Of a DNA stretch of 10,361 nucleotides, positions 1 to 6,739 are shown one piece after another. A program made the translations under genes and the position numbers. Every line of letters begins with the position of its first letter. Within the stretch, counting starts at the first letter, position 1. The stretch covers positions 1-10,361 of the forward strand of contig CAIWLA010000320.1 of the NCBI GenBank assembly GCA_903913345.1. The letters run 5' to 3'. The DNA comes from an uncultured Magnetococcales bacterium (GTDB lineage: Bacteria; Pseudomonadota; Magnetococcia; Magnetococcales; Magnetaquicoccaceae). The notes beneath the pieces are model-generated. The model had not been told where the DNA came from, did not search any database, and worked only from the letters and a program-made list of their open reading frames with translations.

Positions 1-1187
1 GTGCCCAGTTGCAGGACGGGACGCCTTCGCTGGCCACCTCCAGCACCAAGCGGAGCCGGCGTCCACCCGGTCACTCGATCAGCTACTACAGCCAGGCCAT
101 CTATGTCATGGTGATCAATGTCAGCGGCAACACCTTTGGTCTGGTGGTGGATGATGTGCTGGACAGTGAAGAAATTGTCGTGAAACCCCTGCCCTCCTAT
201 GCCAAGGATACCACCTGTTTTTCGGCGGTGACCATTCTGGGGGATGGCAGTGTGGCCTCGATTATCGACTATTCCGGTATCGTGGAAAAGGCCAAGATCA
301 ACTTCAGCAGTCTGGAATTGGCCAGCTCCGACCTGGAAGAAGTGGCCCGTGCGGCCCTGAGGGAAAAGCAGAACATTATTCTCCTGGAGACCCAGAGTGG
401 CCTGGTCATGGGCATTGTCAACAACATGGTCAGTCGGGTGGAGGTCATTCAGAAAGACAAATGCCGGATGGAAAATATCAATAATCAATCCTACATGCAC
501 TATAACAATGTCACTTTCCATACCCTTTATCCCGACCAGATATTGGGTCTGGAGGGCAATGGGTTGCCGAGTGCGCCGGATGCAGAGGAAGAGACCTTTT
601 GCATGGTCGTACCCGCCATCTCCGGGTTGCAAGTGGGTCTGATGTTTTCCAGAATTGTGGATACCATGGAGGCCTACATCGACCTGGACTGTCATGTCAT
701 CCAGGCGGACGGTCTGTTTGGCACCGCCCGTATTGACGGTCGTCTGGTCCTGTTTCCCGACCTGAATCGGCTCTTCCAACTGGCTGACATCATGCCCGCC
801 ACCACGGAATCCCCGGAGGACTATGACGGACTCAAGGCCCTGGTGGTGGATGATACCCCCTTCCTGCGTATTGTGACGACCACCTATCTCTCCCAGGCCG
901 GCTTTTCGGTCGAGCAGGCGGAAGACGGACTGGCCGCTTTGCAACGCTTGAAGAACCATCCCTATGATCTGGTGGTGACCGATATCAATATGCCCACGAT
1001 GGATGGTTTGGAATTGGCCAAGGAGATTCCCGGCACCATGAACGTGGATACCCCCGTGATTTCGACCACCTCATTCATCTCTTCCGATTTGGTGACACGG
1101 TGTGTACGGGCAGGGATGGTCGGTTGTGTCCCCTCCACGGATAAATTTCGTTTGTTGAACATGTTGGCGACCATGAAGCGGGTTTGA
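1..1187 (+). CDS. cheA: CheA hybrid histidine kinase, C-terminal part (P5, CheW-like, REC); 5' end outside window
   Basis: This is the C-terminal part of a chemotaxis kinase; the reading frame is open from the left edge (first full codon at base 3), so the Hpt, dimerisation and ATP-binding domains are missing. Three blocks are visible. The first, to about base 310, ends a P5 (CheW-binding) domain with the typical FGLVVDDVLDSEEIVVKPL stretch. The second, about 365-795, is a weaker CheW-like domain (LETQSGLVMGIVNNMVSRVE, then GRLVLFPDLNRLF). The third, about 831-1180, is a receiver domain with the acidic pair in VVDDTPFLR and the phospho-acceptor Asp in VVTDINMP (codon 981-983). The usual KP motif is not in place: the sequence reads GCVPSTDKF, so the Lys is shifted by about two residues. 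Fusion of a REC domain to CheA is known (as in FrzE) and may act as a phosphate sink or brake. cheW follows after 47 bases. The identification as CheA rather than a CheV-type protein rests on the P5 motif and the downstream genes. Confidence 0.9.
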   Translation, partial: AQLQDGTPSLATSSTKRSRRPPGHSISYYSQAIYVMVINVSGNTFGLVVDDVLDSEEIVVKPLPSYAKDTTCFSAVTILGDGSVASIIDYSGIVEKAKINFSSLELASSDLEEVARAALREKQNIILLETQSGLVMGIVNNMVSRVEVIQKDKCRMENINNQSYMHYNNVTFHTLYPDQILGLEGNGLPSAPDAEEETFCMVVPAISGLQVGLMFSRIVDTMEAYIDLDCHVIQADGLFGTARIDGRLVLFPDLNRLFQLADIMPATTESPEDYDGLKALVVDDTPFLRIVTTTYLSQAGFSVEQAEDGLAALQRLKNHPYDLVVTDINMPTMDGLELAKEIPGTMNVDTPVISTTSFISSDLVTRCVRAGMVGCVPSTDKFRLLNMLATMKRV

Positions 1188-1234
1188 TGGACGCCGCGCC
1201 TGGTTTTCCGTTTCCTTTGTCGGAGTAACAACCC

Positions 1235-1774
1235 ATGCTGGTCAGCACCTTTCACTTGGGCAGTATTTATATTGGGGTGGATATTCTGTTGGTTCGGGAG
1301 ATCAACCGATCGATGGAATATACCCCCATTCCCGGTTCACCGGACTATATTCGTGGCATGTTGAATATTCGTGGCCGGATCATTACCCTGTTTGACCTGA
1401 AGAGGCGGTTTTCCTGGTCGAAAGAGGAGCTTGCCCGACAGGACGGCAAGGAGAAGAAGCCGGGATCAGAACCCAAAAAACAGTACAATGTCATCATGAA
1501 AACCCACCATGAGGTGGTGCGTATCAGCCGCAAGCTGGCCGACACCCAATGTACCTGGGAAGATCCGGTGGGGCTGGTGGTGGACCGTCTGGGAGATGTC
1601 CGCAATGTGTCTGATGATCATATCCTGCCTCCACCGGCGAATCTCAGGGGCATTTCCGCCCCCTTTATCCGGGGGGTGGTTCGCATCGAGAAAGATCTGC
1701 TGGTGATCCTGAATATTGCCAAAATTTTTGGCGCGGACGAACATCCCGTGGCAGGCGCGGTGGCAAATGGCTGA
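1235..1774 (+). CDS. cheW: CheW-type adaptor protein with internal insertions
   Basis: CheW links receptors to CheA in the cytoplasmic signalling array. The family pattern is clear: an opening strand almost at the first residue, VREINRSMEYTPIPGSPDYI (residues 20-39), RGMLNIRGRIITLFDL (40-55), PVGLVVDRLGDVRNV (111-125) and IRGVVRIEKDLLVILNIAKI (145-164). At 179 residues it is slightly longer than most CheW proteins. The extra length lies in a charged Lys/Glu-rich stretch at about 62-81 and in a segment at about 92-109 that splits the strand pair before GLVVD. The ATG is preceded by GGAG at 1222-1225, nine bases upstream. It sits between cheA and cheB on the same strand with short gaps (47 and 33 bases), as expected for an operon. 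A CheW function is well supported; the effect of the insertions is unknown. Confidence 0.93.
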   Translation: MLVSTFHLGSIYIGVDILLVREINRSMEYTPIPGSPDYIRGMLNIRGRIITLFDLKRRFSWSKEELARQDGKEKKPGSEPKKQYNVIMKTHHEVVRISRKLADTQCTWEDPVGLVVDRLGDVRNVSDDHILPPPANLRGISAPFIRGVVRIEKDLLVILNIAKIFGADEHPVAGAVANG

Positions 1775-1807
1775 AATAGACTGTTTCTATGGATGGAATA
1801 AACGATA

Positions 1808-3031
1808 ATGCCCACTCCGCTCCGAATTATGGTGGTCGATGACACCACGACCTACCGCATGATTGTCCGCCAATCGGCCGAAGCCGTCGCTGGGATTGAA
1901 GTGGTTGATTTTGCTTCCAATGGCCGGATTGCACTGGACAAATTGAGCCGAATGGCGGTCGATGTGGTGTTGCTGGACGTGGAAATGCCGGAGATGGATG
2001 GACTGACAACCTTGCGTCATATTGTCCAGCAATATCCTCATATTGATGTCGTCATGGTCAGCGGTGCCTCCCACACCAATGCCGACATTGTCGTGGAGTG
2101 TCTCAATTCCGGGGCCTTTGATTTTGTCACCAAGCCTCTGGAAAGTGACATGGATCGATCAAAGGGGGCACTGATCGCCAGCTTGAAGCCCATTCTGACG
2201 GTTCTCTCCCGGAAAGGGCGGCGATTGGGGCCAGTGGTGCCCGTGCGTCTCCCTCCAGCGCATCCATCCCCGGTTTCCGCCCCGGCGAGTCCCGATCCAG
2301 CGAACCATTTGCTGCCCACCACGGCTATTGGTCAGACCCCAACCGCTCCCCAGGCCGGGGCCACCCGCGCCGCACTGCCCACTCCGAACCGAAAGGTGGC
2401 GGTGGCCCGGACGGTCGGGCAGGCGCGCACCCCCCCGGATGCGGTCTGGGATCAAAAACCGGCCATGCTGCTGATTGGCTCCTCGACGGGCGGTCCGGCG
2501 GCCCTGACCCGCCTTTTGAGTGGCATTCCCCCTGGTCTCTCCATTCCGGCGATGATCGTCCAACATATGCCGCCCATGTTTACCGCCTCCCTGGCGGCCC
2601 AACTCACCCGCTCCACCGGTCATGATGTGCAAGAAGCGGGACACGATCAGGCCATTGAAGCCGGCAAAATTTTGTTGGCTCCGGGGGGCAGACACCTGTC
2701 GGTCAAAAGGCAGGGCACCCTGTTGCGAACCGTCTTGAATGATGGTCCCAAGGTGAACGGTTGTCGTCCTTCGGTGGATGTCCTCTTCATGTCGGTCATG
2801 GCCTCTTTTGCCGAACCGGTTCTGGCCGTCATTTTGACCGGCATGGGCAATGATGGTGCCAATGGCGTCAAGGGGTTGAAACGATCCGGCCGGACCTATT
2901 GCCTGACCCAATCCAGGGAGTCATGCGTCGTCTATGGGATGCCCAGGGTAGTCGAAGAGATGGGTCTGTCGGATCTCTCCATCGCCCTGGAACAAATGGG
3001 TGCGACCATTTCTGCCTTGTGCCGGTCATAG
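1808..3031 (+). CDS. cheB: CheB receptor methylesterase/deamidase with REC domain and long Pro-rich linker
   Basis: CheB removes methyl esters from receptor glutamates (and can deamidate glutamines) once its receiver domain is phosphorylated by CheA. The 407-residue product has an N-terminal REC domain with D11/D12, phospho-acceptor D57 (LLDVEMP) and K109 (FVTKP). The conserved Thr/Ser switch position is Ser85. The catalytic domain starts near residue 218 and holds the complete triad: S226 in GSSTGG, H253 in QHMPP and D349 in GMGNDG. The joining linker, about residues 137-215, is rich in Pro, Ala and Thr and clearly longer than the roughly 15-20 residue linker of enteric CheB. The start has a weak GGA at 1795-1797. 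The stop codon at 3029-3031 forms part of the ribosome-binding site proposed for the next cheR. A second cheB lies at the right end of the window, so the two probably serve different receptor sets. Confidence 0.95.
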   Translation: MPTPLRIMVVDDTTTYRMIVRQSAEAVAGIEVVDFASNGRIALDKLSRMAVDVVLLDVEMPEMDGLTTLRHIVQQYPHIDVVMVSGASHTNADIVVECLNSGAFDFVTKPLESDMDRSKGALIASLKPILTVLSRKGRRLGPVVPVRLPPAHPSPVSAPASPDPANHLLPTTAIGQTPTAPQAGATRAALPTPNRKVAVARTVGQARTPPDAVWDQKPAMLLIGSSTGGPAALTRLLSGIPPGLSIPAMIVQHMPPMFTASLAAQLTRSTGHDVQEAGHDQAIEAGKILLAPGGRHLSVKRQGTLLRTVLNDGPKVNGCRPSVDVLFMSVMASFAEPVLAVILTGMGNDGANGVKGLKRSGRTYCLTQSRESCVVYGMPRVVEEMGLSDLSIALEQMGATISALCRS

Positions 3032-3035
3032 GGGG
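3030..3035 (+). promoter_or_regulatory. Ribosome-binding site deciding the cheR start (TTG 3045)
   Basis: AGGGGG overlaps the cheB stop codon and lies nine bases before the in-frame TTG at 3045. This favours TTG 3045 over the upstream GTG at 3000, which would add 15 residues unlike a CheR N-terminus and overlap cheB by 32 bases. Confidence 0.5.
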
Positions 3036-3044
3036 TATCTGTCA

Positions 3045-3890
3045 TTGGGCGCGTTGACAACCGTTTCTCCAGAAGAATTCAAATGGATCAGGCAATTCAT
3101 GCACGATCACAGCGGGATTGCCATTCAATCCGGCAAGGAGTATTTTGTGGCCAGTCGTCTGGGGGCACTCCTGGCGCAGAATGGGTGTCAAGATTTTAGC
3201 TCTTTTTTCAATCTGTTGGAGCGTGATGCCGGGCCGTTGCGTACCCAGGTTGTCGATGCCCTGACCACGCACGAAACCCTCTGGTTTCGGGATGAATCTT
3301 TCTTTAACGCGCTGGCCGAGGAGATTTTGCCCCGATTGGTGGAAAAATCCCGCACCCGGAGCCGGATTCGCATCTGGTCCGCCGCCGCCGCCACCGGACA
3401 GGAGGCCTATTCGGTGGCCATGCTGCTGGATTTTGTCGGTCGCAAACGGGATCCACACTTCAACTTGAACAAATTTTCCATTCTTGCTACAGACATTTCT
3501 CTTTCTTCCCTGGCAATCGCCCGTCAGGGGCGGTACAACCATTTGGCCATTTCCAGGGGAATGCGTTCGGAATTTTTGGAACACTATTTCAGCCGAGAGG
3601 GGGAGATCCATGAGGTCATACCGACGATCCGACAGATGGTCCAGTTTGAGCCATTCAATCTGAAACATGATTTTTTTACCTTGGGCACCTTTGATCTGAT
3701 TCTGTGTCGCAATGTGTTGATCTACTTTACCGATGATCTCAAACGAGAGATTTGCGCCCGGATGCGCGCTGCTTTGGTGCGCCCGGATGGTTTTTTTGCC
3801 ATTGGTGCCTCCGAATCGTTGCTGGGAATGAATGTGGGCTTCCAACAGATTACGATCGGTCGGGCGGTTTTGTACCAGGCCATACTGTAG
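3045..3890 (+). CDS. cheR: CheR chemoreceptor methyltransferase (first copy, divergent lineage)
   Basis: CheR transfers methyl groups from S-adenosylmethionine (SAM) to receptor glutamates. With the TTG start at 3045 it is 281 residues; a GTG at 3000 (296 residues) is the alternative. The N-terminal helical domain begins with SPEEFKWIRQFMHDHSGI. The SAM-binding region reads IWSAAAATGQEAYSVAM (110-126); the SAM-contacting Glu (E129 in Salmonella CheR) is kept as E120, with GQE instead of GEE and an Ala replacing the usual Ser. LATDIS holds D150. The active-site Arg and Tyr (R98 and Y235 in Salmonella) are present as R82 (LWFRDES) and Y227 (LCRNVLIYF). It belongs to a different CheR lineage from the two other copies in this window, which resemble each other more. 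Its position directly after cheB suggests that it pairs with that esterase and the upstream cheA-cheW. Confidence 0.93.
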   Translation: MGALTTVSPEEFKWIRQFMHDHSGIAIQSGKEYFVASRLGALLAQNGCQDFSSFFNLLERDAGPLRTQVVDALTTHETLWFRDESFFNALAEEILPRLVEKSRTRSRIRIWSAAAATGQEAYSVAMLLDFVGRKRDPHFNLNKFSILATDISLSSLAIARQGRYNHLAISRGMRSEFLEHYFSREGEIHEVIPTIRQMVQFEPFNLKHDFFTLGTFDLILCRNVLIYFTDDLKREICARMRAALVRPDGFFAIGASESLLGMNVGFQQITIGRAVLYQAIL

Positions 3891-4012
3891 TCAAGGTATG
3901 GTGCATTGTGGATTTTCTCTTGACTTGCCCGATGGAAAATATCACTCTGGCCCGGTTAAGGGGGAGGGAGTATGCCTCGTTTTGTCCCGTTCGGATGTCT
4001 AACATATTATCA

Positions 4013-4017
4013 AGGAG
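4013..4017 (+). promoter_or_regulatory. Strong ribosome-binding site of cheY
   Basis: AGGAG, the clearest Shine-Dalgarno sequence in the window, stands six bases before ATG 4024 and only three before the adjoining GTG 4021. It therefore favours the ATG and suggests high translation, as expected for CheY. Confidence 0.75.
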
Positions 4018-4023
4018 AAAGTG

Positions 4024-4398
4024 ATGCGTGTGCTGATTGTGGATGATTCCAGCGTGATGCGCAAAATCGTGGCTCGTGGGTTGCGTCAGGCCGGGTTTCA
4101 GATTGATGAGATACTGGAGGCGGGGAACGGTCAGGAAGGATTGGAAGTGTTGAAAGGGTCCAGCCCGGTGGATCTCATCCTGTCCGACTGGAACATGCCG
4201 GTCATGGATGGTCTGACGTTTATCAAAGGGGTACGCAGTGGTCCTGCGGCAACGAACTCTATTCCCATTGTCATGGTCACCACCGAAGGGGGAGAGAGCA
4301 AGGTGGAAGCCGCCGATACCGCCGGGGCGAATGGCCATATCAAAAAGCCGTTCACCCCGGACATGTTGCAAGAAGTTTTGACCAAATTCATGAAATGA
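4024..4398 (+). CDS. cheY: CheY single-domain response regulator
   Basis: CheY receives phosphate from CheA and then binds the flagellar switch to change rotation. The 124-residue product is one receiver domain of standard length with every key residue: D7/D8 in VDDSSVMRK, phospho-acceptor D55 in SDWNMPVMDG, T86 in VMVTTEGG and K108 in IKKPF. The SDWNMP and TTEGG motifs are typical of true CheY rather than transcription-factor receivers, and there is no output domain. A 133-base gap separates it from the upstream cheR, so it may have its own promoter, although none was convincing. The CheC/CheX-like CBS gene begins 57 bases downstream on the same strand, which would fit a phosphatase acting on this CheY (inference). 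Confidence 0.95.
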   Translation: MRVLIVDDSSVMRKIVARGLRQAGFQIDEILEAGNGQEGLEVLKGSSPVDLILSDWNMPVMDGLTFIKGVRSGPAATNSIPIVMVTTEGGESKVEAADTAGANGHIKKPFTPDMLQEVLTKFMK

Positions 4399-4455
4399 TG
4401 GCGTCGATCCGGCCATCGGGTGCAGACGGACACATTTAAACGGGCAGACTAAAGC

Positions 4456-5646
4456 ATGGATATTCCCGATCAAATCGCCAAGAAGGCCAGGCCTTTCTTT
4501 CTGAGTTTTTTTCAGAGGCTCTCTGATGACCTGAATACCCTCGTCGATACGCCGGTGGAATGCACCCTCACGGAGATCGCGCTGCAGCGGGGTGAGGAGG
4601 ATCTGGCTGGACTGTTCGAGTCAGAAAACAGTGTGGCCTATGCCAAGGAAGATGGCCTGAACACGGGAGGCATCTATCTGGTGATGGACGCCTCGGCGGC
4701 CATTGCCCTGGCGGGACTCATGATGATGCTCCCGAAGCCTGTCGTGCAAAAGAGTGTCAAGACCCGTGAGTACACGGAGGAGATTCAGGAAGGTTTCCAC
4801 GAAGTGTCCAATCAGATCATGGGCAGTTTGAATCTCCGCGTGGAAGAAAAGTTGGTCGGAGGTCATCTGTTTTTGGAGACCGTCGAGCATCTGGAGGCAG
4901 GGATGGTCCCCGCCTCCCTGAATCCGATTGTCACCTACCTCGACATTGGTATGGAGATCACGGTTTCCGATTTTCGCGCTGCGCCAGCCCGTTGGTTGTT
5001 GTCCAGAGGGATGGCCAGTAAACTGCTGAAATTGGATATTCCCGCCACCGCAGAAGAGCTGGCCCTGGAAAAGGGAGAGGAACCGCCCGCAGCCGTCGTG
5101 GAGGAACCACCACCGGTTGCGACCACTCCTCCGCCACCGGTGACAGCGGCCCCGGATGATTATGAGTTTGATGCCCTGGCAAGTGACCGTCTGCTCCGCA
5201 GCACCGGTGGCGACCTGCCAGCCCCGCACGAACCGGGCGGACTGAGGGTGGTGATGACCCTGGCACCCTTCACCCTGAACGAACGCGAAGAGGTGATGCA
5301 GGCGGTGGTTGCCCTGTTTCAGGAGGGGCACATGTACATCGGTGTGGAGCGCGAGAACAGGCTGGTCCGCATCGTCAGCCAGAGTGATGTGCGCCGTATC
5401 ATGGGGGCCTTTTATGGCTCCAAGGCCGTCACCCCACGGGAAAAGGCCCTCCTCTCTCTCCCCATTGGCAAACTCAACGAACAGCAAAAAATGGTGTCGA
5501 TCACGGCAAAGGGGACGATCGACCAGGCCACCGATCTGCTCAAGACCCACAACCTGTACGCCTTGCCCGTCGTCAGCGGCAACGGCGTACTGCGCGGCTT
5601 TGTGCCCGCCTACTCCCTGCTCGATTATTTCCGCAAGCGGGCGTGA
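4456..5646 (+). CDS. CheC/CheX-like phosphatase domain fused to a CBS domain pair
   Basis: The 396-residue product has three parts. Residues about 1-195 resemble the CheC/CheX/FliN-type fold: GGIYLVMDASAAIALAGLMM (71-90) matches the hydrophobic strand-helix of that family, and EEIQEGFHEVSNQIMGSLN (108-126) contains an E116-x-x-N119 motif like the catalytic ExxN of CheX and CheC, which hydrolyse CheY-phosphate. Residues 205-235 form a Pro/Glu-rich linker. Residues about 265-396 look like two CBS domains (LNEREEVMQAVVALFQEG ... LVRIVSQSDVRRIM, and TIDQATDLLKTHNLYALPVV ... GFVPAYSLLDYF); such pairs usually bind adenine nucleotides or SAM. No transmembrane segment is seen. The gene follows cheY after 57 bases with a poor ribosome site, so coupling to cheY is likely. 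A CheY phosphatase controlled by a nucleotide is the inferred role; the proline in the CheC motif is not at the usual spacing, so the N-terminal domain could instead be a non-catalytic CheX-like module. Confidence 0.75.
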   Translation: MDIPDQIAKKARPFFLSFFQRLSDDLNTLVDTPVECTLTEIALQRGEEDLAGLFESENSVAYAKEDGLNTGGIYLVMDASAAIALAGLMMMLPKPVVQKSVKTREYTEEIQEGFHEVSNQIMGSLNLRVEEKLVGGHLFLETVEHLEAGMVPASLNPIVTYLDIGMEITVSDFRAAPARWLLSRGMASKLLKLDIPATAEELALEKGEEPPAAVVEEPPPVATTPPPPVTAAPDDYEFDALASDRLLRSTGGDLPAPHEPGGLRVVMTLAPFTLNEREEVMQAVVALFQEGHMYIGVERENRLVRIVSQSDVRRIMGAFYGSKAVTPREKALLSLPIGKLNEQQKMVSITAKGTIDQATDLLKTHNLYALPVVSGNGVLRGFVPAYSLLDYFRKRA

Positions 5647-5647
5647 A

Positions 5648-6514
5648 TCATTTTTGCAGTTGATAGATGGTCGGAGCGATCGGGGTAACGGAAACGTTCA
5701 ATTTATTGAGCGTCTCGGAGTGGCCGATAAAAAAATATCCGCCGGGTATCAGATGGCGACACAACTTGTTGACAATTTTCTCCGCCGTTGGCCGATCAAA
5801 ATAGATCAGGCAGTTCCGACAGAAGATGATGTCCATGGGATGGGGAATCCGGTATTCATTGTCCATAAAATTCAGATGCTGAAAGCGGACCATTTCGCGA
5901 ATTTCCGGGGTCATGCGCACCCGTGGAACGGCTCGGTCTTTGCCTCTCAGCATGTATTTATGTTTCAGGGGCAGCGGGACCGGCTCGGCTTTGTCCATGT
6001 CATAGACGGCATTTTCGGCCTGCTGCAAGGCACGTGTCGATAGATCCGTCCCCAGAATGGTGGCCTTGAAACCGGGGTTGCGGGTGGCAAACTCCTTGAT
6101 GACCATGGCCATGGTGTACGGCTCTTCCCCGGTGGAGCAGGGCGCGCTCCAGATACGCAACGGACGGCTGACCCCGGCTCCCACCGTCTGCATCAAGGTG
6201 GGCAGGGCGGTTTCGGACATAAAGGTGAAATGGTTAGGCTCCCGAAAAAAATCGGTCTTGTTGGTGGTGACAATATCGAGAAAATGGATCAATTCCTGGG
6301 TCGTATCGTGGGGATCCAACACCCAGTCCACATAGTCGGTAAAGGAGTGTACCTTGAGCAGGCGCAGCCGTTTCTGGATACGGGCCGTCAGCATGGACTT
6401 TTTTGACAAGGGCATCTGAATGCCGCTCGTGGCCTCGATAAACACGCTCAGACGCTGAAAGTCCTTGTCGGACAGGGTGATTCTGTCGGTTTCTGGGGTG
6501 TTGGAATCATTCAT
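5648..6514 (-). CDS. cheR: CheR chemoreceptor methyltransferase (second copy)
   Basis: This 288-residue CheR is canonical at every visible active-site position. The helical N-terminal domain (LSDKDFQRLSVFIEATSGI) is followed by R91 in DFFREPNHF, the SAM-binding loop IWSAPCSTGEEPYTMAM (121-137, with E130/E131), GTDLS (D157), FCRNCLIYFDRPT (Y238) and GHSET near the C-terminus. It therefore looks fully active, using SAM to methylate receptor glutamates. It stands alone on the minus strand: its stop codon is one base from that of the CBS-domain gene, and the kinase gene diverges from its start. No good Shine-Dalgarno sequence precedes the ATG. It is closely similar to the third CheR (8373-9248), including a 47-base DNA block that is nearly identical, so the two arose by duplication or have exchanged sequence. 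It lacks tetratricopeptide or other extra C-terminal domains. Confidence 0.95.
   Translation of the reverse strand: MNDSNTPETDRITLSDKDFQRLSVFIEATSGIQMPLSKKSMLTARIQKRLRLLKVHSFTDYVDWVLDPHDTTQELIHFLDIVTTNKTDFFREPNHFTFMSETALPTLMQTVGAGVSRPLRIWSAPCSTGEEPYTMAMVIKEFATRNPGFKATILGTDLSTRALQQAENAVYDMDKAEPVPLPLKHKYMLRGKDRAVPRVRMTPEIREMVRFQHLNFMDNEYRIPHPMDIIFCRNCLIYFDRPTAEKIVNKLCRHLIPGGYFFIGHSETLNKLNVSVTPIAPTIYQLQK
6086..6132. repeat. Near-identical 47-base block shared with the third cheR (copy 1)
   Basis: Bases 6086-6132 match 8817-8863 at 45 of 47 positions, with the first 26 identical. Both encode the SAM-binding loop and the helix after it, in the same orientation. Identity extends into third codon positions, which suggests recent duplication or gene conversion between the two cheR genes. 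Confidence 0.75.
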
Positions 6515-6560
6515 TGGATAGACGGCTCACTCGATATAAACTCCGATTCGACACCCCTCA

Positions 6561-6589
6561 GATATGCCCTTATTCGGGCAAAAAGTCAA
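6561..6589 (-). promoter_or_regulatory. Possible sigma-70-type promoter of the second cheR
   Basis: Reading leftwards, TTGACT (complement of 6584-6589) is followed after 17 bases by CATATC (complement of 6561-6566). The -35 box matches at five of six bases, the -10 box at only three. An inverted repeat lies inside the spacer. The position, about 47 bases before the start codon, is sensible, but the evidence is weak. Confidence 0.3.
6565..6580. repeat. Short inverted repeat in the divergent intergenic region
   Basis: TGCCC and GGGCA form a 5-bp palindrome with a 6-base centre (TTATTC). It falls within the spacer and -10 box of the possible promoter of the second cheR, so it could be a regulator site. 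It is short enough to occur by chance. Confidence 0.3.
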
Positions 6590-6679
6590 CGAAAAAAACG
6601 GATGGAGTCCGACCCTCTCTCACCGGAAAAAAATGCCCATGACGACACAAGCGGGGTGGTGATTTGACGGAATTGGGAT

Positions 6680-6685
6680 TAGAAT
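6680..6685 (+). promoter_or_regulatory. Possible -10 element for the kinase-cheD operon
   Basis: TAGAAT matches the sigma-70 -10 consensus at five of six bases and would start transcription near 6692, just before the stem-loop at 6698-6715. No good -35 element sits at the usual distance; TTGACG at 6664 is too close (10-base spacing). Confidence 0.22.
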
Positions 6686-6697
6686 TGTCTCTGGTGT

Positions 6698-6715
6698 GTG
6701 GAGCGTGTGCTCCAC
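6698..6715 (+). promoter_or_regulatory. Perfect 7-bp stem-loop in the leader of the kinase gene
   Basis: GTGGAGC and GCTCCAC flank a four-base loop (GTGT), giving a perfect palindrome 24 bases before the preferred ATG. It could be a 5' stem-loop that stabilises the transcript, or an operator. It also contains the alternative GTG start at 6698, which would make that start hard to reach. Confidence 0.4.
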
Positions 6716-6727
6716 GAGGCAGACAAA

Positions 6728-6732
6728 GGGAG
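6728..6732 (+). promoter_or_regulatory. Ribosome-binding site deciding the kinase start (ATG 6740)
   Basis: GGGAG lies seven bases before ATG 6740. No comparable site is seen before the in-frame GTG at 6698, so the ATG is preferred. Confidence 0.6.
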
Positions 6733-6739
6733 TGAACAG

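Noticed and set aside
2159..2911. A 250-codon minus-strand frame opposite cheB
   Set aside because: Low-complexity Gly/Arg-rich product with no motif, fully inside cheB.
3880..3901. CCATAC/GTATGG inverted repeat around the first cheR stop codon as a terminator
   Set aside because: Only six base pairs with a ten-base loop and no T-run directly after it.
3982..4010. TTGTCC and TATTAT with 17-base spacing as a cheY promoter
   Set aside because: Transcription would start at about 4017, inside the AGGAG ribosome site, leaving no usable leader.
4397..4417. GATGGC/GCCATC inverted repeat after cheY as a terminator
   Set aside because: Six-base stem, nine-base loop and no T-run; the downstream gene is probably co-transcribed.
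4621..5550. A long open frame on the minus strand opposite the CBS-domain gene
   Set aside because: Its translation is rich in His, Gln and Gly with no recognisable domain, and the plus-strand frame has clear CBS and CheX-like motifs; it is a shadow of the GC-rich coding strand.
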